Shown here: positions 16,633 through 22,437 of the stretch, one piece after another
Layout of the letters: each line of letters starts with the position of its first letter
How positions within the stretch are numbered: the stretch's first letter is position 1
Source of the DNA: Bacteroidales bacterium
GTDB lineage: Bacteria; Bacteroidota; Bacteroidia; Bacteroidales; Muribaculaceae
Length of the DNA stretch: 26,510 bases
Direction: 5' to 3'
NCBI GenBank assembly: GCA_900770215.1
Contig: CAAGJW010000107.1
Location: forward strand, 1 to 26,510
The notes under the pieces: generated by a model
Told to the model about the DNA's origin: nothing
The model's input: only the letters and a program-made list of their open reading frames with translations
Databases searched by the model: none
Position numbers and translations under genes: made by a program

Positions 16633-16687
16633 TTTCTCATAGTGCCCATGTGTGGCATTTTCTTTAAGAAAACATGTCACCTGAGTT

Positions 16688-16774
16688 GCAAGATGAAAGG
16701 CTGGAGCCCGCCACGGGTTTCGGCCTTTCATTTTTGGTTTTCAAGCGAAATTGGGGCCCTGTTTTGGTTCAAAC
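16688..16774 (+). repeat. duplicated hairpin module, copy 2 (terminator of the small secreted protein gene)
   Basis: AAGGCTGGAGCCC (16697-16709) is identical to the left arm of copy 1; GGGTTTCGGCCTT (16715-16727) differs from copy 1 by one base. Outer GA/TC pairs make a 15-bp stem (16695-16729), followed by a T run at 16731-16740. About 20 bases later TGTTTTGGTTCAAA recurs. It lies 62 bases after the stop at 16632, so it also works as that gene's terminator. Confidence 0.75.
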
Positions 16775-16819
16775 TGGTTCAAATACTACTGTTTTTGGAA
16801 TTTGAACCAGTTTGAACCA
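16765..16819. repeat. 20-bp perfect inverted repeat built from TTTGAACC units
   Basis: Arms 16765-16784 and 16800-16819 are perfect inverted complements around a 15-base spacer. Each arm is itself a direct repeat, GGTTCAAA-ct-GGTTCAAA, so there are four copies of the octamer. It starts inside the tail of hairpin module copy 2. Candidate protein-binding site, recombination site or mobile-element end; no coding function. Confidence 0.85.
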
Positions 16820-17022
16820 TGCTCGTAATGGGAGAAAGGCCTAATTTAGCTGTCGAAAAAAGAAACAGTGTGAATGTAATGATGACATGCAGCTGTATAG
16901 AAGTAAATAGCACCATGCTGCCCCGAAGCAGTGTAGCGTGTGCCCTGAGGAAAAAATAGAGGATTCTGCTTTCGTGATCAATTGGAAAAATACCATGAGA
17001 GATAAAGGATGCTATATTTCAT
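16820..17022 (+). other. about 200 non-coding bases ending in an orphan terminator, possible small RNA
   Basis: No credible open frame. The stretch lies between the terminator of the 16189 gene and a strong plus-strand terminator at 17023-17063 that has no gene to serve. That geometry would fit a small RNA, but no good promoter is seen; the only -7-like element, TATATTTC near 17013-17020, abuts the hairpin itself. Confidence 0.3.
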
Positions 17023-17063
17023 GCACATGACTGGCAAAAGCTGTGAGTCGTGTGCTTTTTTTT
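17023..17063 (+). terminator. strong orphan intrinsic terminator
   Basis: GCACATGACT (17023-17032) pairs with 17046-17055 (one G-T pair) around a 13-base loop, and eight T follow at 17056-17063. Orientation is plus, opposite to the gene that follows, and no plus-strand gene lies in the preceding 390 bases. Confidence 0.8.
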
Positions 17064-17072
17064 GTAACAACA

Positions 17073-17116
17073 ACACGTGCGGGCCGACTCGGTGACCGAG
17101 TGCTGCTCGCACGTGT
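17073..17116 (-). terminator. nested double hairpin after the CapA gene
   Basis: ACACGTGCG (17073-17081) pairs with 17108-17116, enclosing ACTCGG-tga-CCGAGT (17087-17101). It is 37 bases past the stop of the minus-strand CapA gene. A T/G-rich TGTTGTT follows on the minus strand. Likely terminator or 3' end stabiliser. Confidence 0.5.
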
Positions 17117-17153
17117 GTGCTGTGATATATAATATAGCGTGGAGAGGAAAAGA

Positions 17154-18260
17154 CTACTTGAATGGCACCACACCCACGTTGTGCGACATCACCTGGTTGC
17201 GGGCGCGTGCCATGGCGGCGTCGAAGGTTGCGCGGTCGCTCTTGCGCACCATCTCGCGACGGTCGTCGGGAATGAGGCGGTAGTTGTCGCCCTTCCAGCC
17301 CGGGTGCTGGCAGTAGAAGAGCTTGTAGCCGGCGTGGGCAATGCTTATCTTGCTATCGGGGCCGGCCTTGAGCGTCACGCTCACCATGGCGCCCACCCGG
17401 GTGTCGAGGGGCTTCTGTGCCGAGATGAAATTGCCCATGCTGTACACCACCAGGGCATCTTTGCCTGTGGCGGTGCTGTGCACCACCTTGAAAGGCTCCA
17501 GCACATGAGGGTGCCCGCCTATCACCAGGTCGACGCCATGGTCGACAAGCCACTGGGCCAGCGAGCGCTGTTCGCTGCTGGGAGCGAGCTTGTACTCTAT
17601 GCCCCAGTGCATGTTGACGCACACCACCTGTGCGCCAGCCGCCCGGGCGGCTTCGATGTCGGCCTGCATCTTGTGCAGCTCGATGTAGTCGACCACCACA
17701 TCGCCCTGCCGCTTGATGCCATTGGTGCCATAGGTGTAGTCGATAAAGGCCACTTTCATGCCCTTGATGTCGGCCACAAAGGGCAGACGGCTCTGCCGGT
17801 CGGCGGCATTGGCATAGGTGCCTATGTGTGCTATTTTCATCGCGTCGAGCGTCGTGATGGTGCGTCTCAATCCCGCATCGCGACGGTCGAGACAGTGGTT
17901 GTTGGCCGTGAGCAGCAAGTCGAAGCCGCTTTTCTTCAACTGCCAGGCATACTCATCGGGGGCGCTGAAGCAGGGGTAGCCTGTGTAGGGCCGTCCGCCC
18001 AGCGGGGTCTCCAGGTTCACCACGGCATAGTCGGCTGCCTCGATGTAGGGCTCAAGCAGGGCGAAGCAGGCCGAGTAGTCGTAGGCGCCGTTGCGCTGCA
18101 GGGCGGCTTTGCTCTGCGACGCGTGCTGCATGGCATCGCCGGCAAAGAGTAGGTTGACGCTGTCGGGTGCAACTGGCTGCGGGTTGTAGATGCTCAGGGT
18201 GTCGACGCCCACAAGCAACTGCAACAGCGAGAGCAAGAGTATTGAAATGAGATGCGACAT
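17154..18260 (-). CDS. CapA-family metallophosphatase-like exported protein
   Basis: 368 residues with an N-terminal signal/anchor (LISILLLSLLQLLVG). The calcineurin-like CapA/PgsA fold is shown by FAGDAMQH (Asp42), NLETP (82-86), TANNHCLD (Asn120-Asn121-His122), NMHWGIEY and GGHPHVLEP, then VVYSMGNFIS. CapA/PgsA proteins take part in poly-gamma-glutamate capsule export in Bacillus, but most homologues in Bacteroidales lie outside capsule loci, as here, and their substrate is unknown. The protein is probably periplasmic. It follows folD on the same strand with a 99-base gap containing a hairpin, so separate transcription is likely. The gene ends at a nested hairpin. Confidence 0.9.
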   Translation of the reverse strand: MSHLISILLLSLLQLLVGVDTLSIYNPQPVAPDSVNLLFAGDAMQHASQSKAALQRNGAYDYSACFALLEPYIEAADYAVVNLETPLGGRPYTGYPCFSAPDEYAWQLKKSGFDLLLTANNHCLDRRDAGLRRTITTLDAMKIAHIGTYANAADRQSRLPFVADIKGMKVAFIDYTYGTNGIKRQGDVVVDYIELHKMQADIEAARAAGAQVVCVNMHWGIEYKLAPSSEQRSLAQWLVDHGVDLVIGGHPHVLEPFKVVHSTATGKDALVVYSMGNFISAQKPLDTRVGAMVSVTLKAGPDSKISIAHAGYKLFYCQHPGWKGDNYRLIPDDRREMVRKSDRATFDAAMARARNQVMSHNVGVVPFK

Positions 18261-18313
18261 TTTGCTATTTTCTTATAATGTGTGGGTTGGGGGGGCAAAT
18301 GCATGACAGCACG

Positions 18314-18342
18314 AGGGCGCCTGAATGTGGATGGGGCGCCCT
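18314..18342 (-). terminator. GC-rich hairpin between folD and the CapA gene
   Basis: AGGGCGCC (18314-18321) pairs with GGCGCCCT (18335-18342) across 13 bases, 18 bases beyond the folD stop. There is no T run on the minus strand, so termination is only possible, not shown. Confidence 0.4.
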
Positions 18343-18359
18343 GTGACTTGTGTTGTTGT

Positions 18360-19241
18360 TTACTTGTATATCTCGTGCTTGGCGGCCAGCAGGGTGTTCT
18401 TCATGAGCGAGCATATCGTCATGGGACCCACGCCGCCTGGCACTGGGGTGATATAGGAGCAGTGGGGGGCCACGTGCTCAAAGTCGACGTCGCCGTGCAG
18501 CTTCCAGCCGCTCTTGGTAGCGGTCGAGGGCAGGCGGGTAGTGCCCACGTCGATGACTACGACACCGTCTTTCACCATGTCTTCGGTCACATATTCTGGC
18601 CGGCCTATGGCAGCAATGAGAATGTCGGCCGTGCGGGTGATTTCCTTGAGGTGTGCAGTGGCACTGTGGCACACGGTCACGGTGCAGTTGCCTGGGTAAG
18701 ACTTCTGCATCATCATGGCGGCCACAGGCTTGCCCACGATGTTGCTGCGCCCTATCACCACGCAATGCTTGCCGCTGGTCTCGATGTTGTAGCGCTCGAG
18801 CAGCGTGAGTATGCCCTGAGGCGTGGCACTGCGGAAGCAAGGCAACCCTATCGAGAGGCGACCCACATTGATGGGGTGGAAGCCGTCGACGTCTTTGCGG
18901 TAGTCGATGGCCTCGATCACCTTCTGCTCGTCGATGTGCTTGGGCAGCGGGAGCTGCACGATGAAGCCGTCGACATCGGGGTCGGCATTGAGCCCGGCAA
19001 TGGCCTCGAGCAACTGGGCCTGGGTCACGTCGGCCTCATAGCGCAATAGAGTGCTCTTGAAGCCACACTCGGCACAGGCTTTCACCTTGTGCGACACATA
19101 GGTCTCGCTGCCACCGTCGTGGCCCACCAGTATGGCGGCCAGGTGGGGCTGTTTCTTACCTGCTGCAATCATGTTTTTCACTTCGGCAGCAATTTCCTGC
19201 TTGATTTGAGCAGCTACTTTCTTTCCGTCGATCAACTGCAT
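18360..19241 (-). CDS. folD: bifunctional methylenetetrahydrofolate dehydrogenase / methenyl-THF cyclohydrolase
   Basis: 293 residues, the usual FolD length. N-terminal catalytic domain with ETYVSHKVKAC (Tyr48 and Lys52 of the conserved Y-x3-K), VDGFIVQLPLP and the KDVDGFHPIN signature; the NADP-binding Rossmann domain starts near GKHCVVIGRSNIVGKPVA, and TPVPGGVGPMT is the C-terminal family signature. It interconverts 5,10-methylene-THF, 5,10-methenyl-THF and 10-formyl-THF in the cytoplasm for purine, thymidylate and formyl-Met supply. It lies downstream of ffh on the same strand, but a strong terminator separates them, so it probably has its own promoter in the short gap; none matches TAnnTTTG well. 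Confidence 0.97.
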   Translation of the reverse strand: MQLIDGKKVAAQIKQEIAAEVKNMIAAGKKQPHLAAILVGHDGGSETYVSHKVKACAECGFKSTLLRYEADVTQAQLLEAIAGLNADPDVDGFIVQLPLPKHIDEQKVIEAIDYRKDVDGFHPINVGRLSIGLPCFRSATPQGILTLLERYNIETSGKHCVVIGRSNIVGKPVAAMMMQKSYPGNCTVTVCHSATAHLKEITRTADILIAAIGRPEYVTEDMVKDGVVVIDVGTTRLPSTATKSGWKLHGDVDFEHVAPHCSYITPVPGGVGPMTICSLMKNTLLAAKHEIYK

Positions 19242-19270
19242 TTGTTCAACTTGTATTTAAGGATTTATGA

Positions 19271-19312
19271 TAAAATAAAAAGCGCCGCATTGAGAGAAAC
19301 ACAGTGTGGCGC
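19271..19312 (-). terminator. intrinsic terminator of ffh
   Basis: On the minus strand GCGCCACA pairs with TGCGGCGC (plus-strand arms 19282-19289 and 19305-19312) around a 15-base loop, followed by TTTTTATTTTA (19271-19281). It lies 20 bases past the ffh stop. Confidence 0.8.
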
Positions 19313-19332
19313 CTTGGTGCTGTTGCGTCACG

Positions 19333-20658
19333 TCAACGGCGGCGCATGCCTCGCATCATCTTCATCGGGTTCTTGGTCGTGACCGCGTGCATCATCTTGC
19401 GCGTTTGGTCAAACTGCTTGAGCAGCCGGTTCACCTCGTCGATGCGGGTGCCGCTGCCGGCCGCAATGCGCTTGCGGCGCGACCCGTTCATGATCTCGGG
19501 ATGCTCGCGCTCATAGGGGGTCATCGAGTCGATGATGGCCTCGATGCCCTTGAAGGCGTCGTCGTTGATGTCGATATCCTTGATAGCCTTGCCCACTCCC
19601 GGTATCATCGATGCCAGGCTCTTGAGGTTGCCCATCTTCTTGATTTGATTGATCTGGTTGCGGAAGTCGTTGAAGTCAAACTTGTTTTCGCGTATCTTCT
19701 TCTCAATCTTCTTGGCCTCGTTCTCGTCGTACTGCTGCTGCATGCGGTCGACAAACGACACGATGTCGCCCATGCCCAGAATGCGGTCGGCCATGCCGTT
19801 GGGGTTGAAGGCGTCGATCTCGCCCATCTTCTCGCCCGTGCCCACAAACTTGATGGGCTTGTTGACCACCGCGCGTATCGACACGGCTGCACCGCCACGG
19901 GTGTCGCCGTCGAGCTTGGTGAGCACCACGCCGTCGAAGTCGAGACGGTCGTTGAAGGCCTTGGCCGTGTTTACCGCGTCTTGGCCAGTCATCGAGTCGA
20001 CTACAAAGAGGGTCTCGTTGGGGTGGATGGCATCTTTGATGTTCTTGATTTCCTTCATCATCTCCTCGTCGACGGCCAGGCGGCCGGCGGTGTCGACGAT
20101 GACGACGTCGCAACCTGTCTTTTTGGCCTCGTCGATGGCGTGCTGGGCGATGGCTACGGGGTCTTTGCTCTCGGGCTCGCTATACACGGGCACGCCTATG
20201 GCCTGGCCCACGGTTTTGAGCTGCTCGATGGCTGCCGGGCGATACACGTCGCAGGCTGCCAGCAGGGGCTTTTTCTTCTTGCCTTCCTTGAGCCGGTTGG
20301 CGAGCTTGCCCGAGAATGTGGTTTTGCCCGAGCCTTGCAGGCCCGACATCAGTATCACGGCGGGATTGCCCTCGATGTTGAACGGGGCCTGCTCGCCACC
20401 CATAAACTTGGCCAGCTCGTCGTGCACGATTTTCACCATGAGCTGCTTGGGCTCAACCGAATTGATCACGTTCTGGCCCATGGCTTCGGCTTTCACCCGG
20501 TTGCAGAAGTCCTTGGCAACCTTGAAGTTCACATCGGCCTCGAGCAGGGCTTTGCGCACGTCCTTCATGGTCTCGGCCACATTGATTTCGGTGATCTGGC
20601 CTTGTCCCTTGAGGACCTTGAAAGAGCGCTCCAGGCGCTCCGAAAGATTTTCAAACAT
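19333..20658 (-). CDS. ffh: signal recognition particle protein Ffh (SRP54)
   Basis: 441 residues. N domain helices (1-85), then the GTPase G domain: G1 GLQGSGKTT (106-114), the insertion-box DVYRPAAIEQL, G3 VDTAGRL, G4 TKLDGDTRGG and the closing GTGEKM. The M domain (about 300-441) has the RNA-binding helix-turn-helix GSRRKRIAAGSGTRIDEVNRLLKQF and ends in a Met/Arg-rich tail (MMRGMRRR). It binds signal sequences at the ribosome with SRP RNA and hands them to FtsY at the membrane. Its promoter is a textbook Bacteroidota match and its terminator is strong, so it forms a single-gene unit. The SRP RNA gene was not found in this window. Confidence 0.97.
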   Translation of the reverse strand: MFENLSERLERSFKVLKGQGQITEINVAETMKDVRKALLEADVNFKVAKDFCNRVKAEAMGQNVINSVEPKQLMVKIVHDELAKFMGGEQAPFNIEGNPAVILMSGLQGSGKTTFSGKLANRLKEGKKKKPLLAACDVYRPAAIEQLKTVGQAIGVPVYSEPESKDPVAIAQHAIDEAKKTGCDVVIVDTAGRLAVDEEMMKEIKNIKDAIHPNETLFVVDSMTGQDAVNTAKAFNDRLDFDGVVLTKLDGDTRGGAAVSIRAVVNKPIKFVGTGEKMGEIDAFNPNGMADRILGMGDIVSFVDRMQQQYDENEAKKIEKKIRENKFDFNDFRNQINQIKKMGNLKSLASMIPGVGKAIKDIDINDDAFKGIEAIIDSMTPYEREHPEIMNGSRRKRIAAGSGTRIDEVNRLLKQFDQTRKMMHAVTTKNPMKMMRGMRRR

Positions 20659-20700
20659 GTTGTATGTCGATCGTTTTTTGTTCTTGTTTTATATAGATTG

Positions 20701-20733
20701 CAAAATTACAATCAATTTGGCATATAGGCAAAA
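20701..20733 (-). promoter_or_regulatory. promoter of ffh
   Basis: On the minus strand a TTTTG -33 element (plus 20729-20733) is followed after 20 bases by TAATTTTG (plus 20701-20708), a perfect -7 element. The best complete promoter match in the window. The leader is about 35-40 bases. Confidence 0.8.
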
Positions 20734-20753
20734 TTTGGCAGCAGTTTTCACGG

Positions 20754-20795
20754 CCGCCTCACAGGCGGGTGAGAACGCCCGCTGCGTCACAAGTG
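20754..20795 (-). other. cluster of small GC hairpins after the secreted hypothetical gene
   Basis: CCGCC-tcaca-GGCGG and overlapping GCGGG/CCCGC pairings lie about 25-60 bases beyond the stop at 20815. They could form alternative stems that end the upstream transcript just before the ffh promoter, but no T run follows. Confidence 0.3.
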
Positions 20796-20814
20796 TCTTG
20801 TGCCGTGGTGCGAT

Positions 20815-21453
20815 TTATATGTCCTTGATTTGGCCCCGGGCTTTCTTGCGCTCAAACTCCCGCTCCTCTTTCTCTTTCTTCTCTTGTTCGAGCTGCTCCT
20901 TGCTTTTCTTCACCACCACCTGCGATGAGCCGTCGGGCATCTTCACCTTCTGCTTGAGCTGCTCGCGGTTGGGTTGCGAGTACTTGTTGATCGAGAAGCT
21001 TTTCACAATGTCGTCGACCACCTCGCGGTCGCCGAAGAAGTAGTGGGCAAACACTTGCACCACGAGGTCGGTTTTCTTCGACACCAGGTTGACGATGATG
21101 GCGCGTGTGCCGTCGGGCATGATGCCCTCGACGCTGTAGCCGTCAAATCCCTTCACTTTCACTTTGCCCTTCTTCACGTCGTACATGTTGTATTGCGAGG
21201 CGATCTTGAAGAGCGACGTGGAGTAGATTTCCTTCTTGGCTTTCTCGTCCTTGGTGTAGAGGGTGAGCGAGAGCTCCATGTCGTCCCAATGCTCGGCAAA
21301 GAAAGTGGGGGTGTTCTCCATCACAAAGCCTCCGTCGGGCACTGTGAAGTTGAGGTCATACTTGCTCCAGTGCATGTCGACTGCCTGTGCAGTAATGGTG
21401 GCCGACACTGTAAGTGTCACTGCCAGCAACAAGTTGTGGATGAAGTGTTTCAT
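20815..21453 (-). CDS. secreted protein of unknown function with charged C-terminal tail
   Basis: 212 residues from the ATG at 21453. The frame is open to 21504, but that start would put 17 very basic residues ahead of the signal peptide and would touch the upstream stop, so it is rejected. MKHFIHNLLLAVTLTVSATITAQA is the signal peptide. The central domain of about 130 residues (KYDLNFTVPDGGFV, MELSLTLY, GFDGYSVEGIMPDGTRAIIVN, VVQVFAHYF) alternates strands in a way that suggests a PsbP/DUF1795-like fold; this is a guess. The last 40 residues are a Lys/Glu-rich predicted helix or coiled coil. It is 47 bases after the GH25 gene and probably in one operon with it. Confidence 0.8.
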   Translation of the reverse strand: MKHFIHNLLLAVTLTVSATITAQAVDMHWSKYDLNFTVPDGGFVMENTPTFFAEHWDDMELSLTLYTKDEKAKKEIYSTSLFKIASQYNMYDVKKGKVKVKGFDGYSVEGIMPDGTRAIIVNLVSKKTDLVVQVFAHYFFGDREVVDDIVKSFSINKYSQPNREQLKQKVKMPDGSSQVVVKKSKEQLEQEKKEKEEREFERKKARGQIKDI

Positions 21454-21500
21454 ATGTTTCTTTCTTTGTTTATTTGATTTCTGTTTTGTCTCTTTCATTG

Positions 21501-22286
21501 TCACTTGCTAGCCTTGAGCCAGCGCTGCCACTCGTCGTGGCTGCCGTTGAACACGTCGAGGTCTACATCGCCGTCGATGCCCTCGACCGTGCCCCAGTGG
21601 CTGTATTGCTGCATCACATGGCGCTCTTGCTCGAGGTCCTGGGGCGGGTTGAAAGCACACAGCCACAGGTCGATGCCCGCAAAGTAGGGTTTCACCCACT
21701 TCTTGTAGCCCTCACGGTTGGTGTAGAGCATCACCCGCCGCCCGTGCATGAGCAGGTGGTCGAGCATGGCGCGCACGCCTCTCGCTGTGGCACGATTGCT
21801 CACCTTGGGGTCGTTGAGCCAGTCTTCTACATCCACCACCAGTGGCATGTCGAGGTGGGTGTCGTCCACTGCCTGCAGGAAATTGCGCGCTTGCAACCGC
21901 CCGTCGGCTCCCTTGCGGAAGTAGTGGTAGGCTCCTGTGACAAGTCCGGCCTGTCGCGCCTTGCGGGCGTTGGCCCAGAAGTTTTTGTCGCGCCCCCGGG
22001 TGCCCTCGCTCGCCTTGATGTAGACAAAGGTGATGCCGCTGGCCCGCACCTTGTCGTAGTCGATGTCGTCGCCATTGTACTGAGAGATGTCGATGCCCGT
22101 CACCGGGTAGCGGAAAGGGTCGATTTCCACATTGGGGTGCCTGGTGTCGTTCCACAGCCAGCTCAATGCTGCCACCAGCAGGGCCAGTGCCGCAAGTCCG
22201 GTTGCCACGAGGCAGCCCATCAACTTGTTGCCGTGCTTGCGCCGCCTGCGGGGTTTCATTTTATATCGCCTTCGGGCTCGTGCCAT
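21501..22286 (-). CDS. membrane-anchored GH25 lysozyme (muramidase)
   Basis: 261 residues. A very basic N-terminus (MARARRRYKMKPRRRRKHGNK) enforces the inside-positive rule ahead of one transmembrane helix at about 23-45, so the catalytic domain faces the periplasm. GH25 features: GIDISQYNG (Asp66), FVYIKASEG (Glu94), GAYHYFRKG, and the acidic pair VVDVEDW (Asp152, Glu154), then YTNREGY and MQQYSHWGTVEGIDGDVDLD near the end. The family cuts the beta-1,4 bond between N-acetylmuramic acid and N-acetylglucosamine. Cellular GH25 enzymes of Bacteroidales are thought to help in wall remodelling. It is transcribed toward the secreted hypothetical gene, which may assist it. Confidence 0.93.
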   Translation of the reverse strand: MARARRRYKMKPRRRRKHGNKLMGCLVATGLAALALLVAALSWLWNDTRHPNVEIDPFRYPVTGIDISQYNGDDIDYDKVRASGITFVYIKASEGTRGRDKNFWANARKARQAGLVTGAYHYFRKGADGRLQARNFLQAVDDTHLDMPLVVDVEDWLNDPKVSNRATARGVRAMLDHLLMHGRRVMLYTNREGYKKWVKPYFAGIDLWLCAFNPPQDLEQERHVMQQYSHWGTVEGIDGDVDLDVFNGSHDEWQRWLKASK

Positions 22287-22287
22287 T

Positions 22288-22303
22288 GTCTAACATTTTA
22301 GAC
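22288..22303. repeat. small palindrome upstream of the GH25 gene
   Basis: GTCTAA-catt-TTAGAC lies 2 bases before the start codon of the GH25 gene. As RNA it would form a 6-bp hairpin next to the start and might limit translation; as DNA it could be an operator. No promoter with TAnnTTTG is seen nearby. Confidence 0.3.
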
Positions 22304-22354
22304 GCGCCAATGAGCGATTTGTTTTATATTGACGTGTTATTTTAATGTTTTTTA

Positions 22355-22389
22355 ATAAGAAAGGCGGCGGCCTCGCGAGAGACCGCCGC
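22355..22389 (-). terminator. intrinsic terminator of yidC
   Basis: GCGGCGG (22364-22370) pairs with CCGCCGC (22383-22389); on the minus strand the stem is followed by CTTTCTTATT. It is about 49 bases past the yidC stop. Confidence 0.75.
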
Positions 22390-22437
22390 GCTTTCACATG
22401 ATTTCATTACAGCTCTTGTGCCTTGCTTGCAAGCGCG

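Noticed and set aside
16820..17022. 6S RNA or SRP RNA hidden before the orphan terminator
   Set aside because: I could not fold the expected long imperfect rod of 6S RNA or the SRP Alu/S-domain signature, so no named RNA family is claimed.
17154..18260. CapA protein as evidence for a poly-gamma-glutamate capsule locus
   Set aside because: No CapB or CapC homologues are nearby; neighbours are folD and non-coding DNA.
19306..21043. Long plus-strand open frames (473 and 464 codons) over ffh
   Set aside because: Both are antisense to ffh and run through its terminator and promoter; no recognisable domain.
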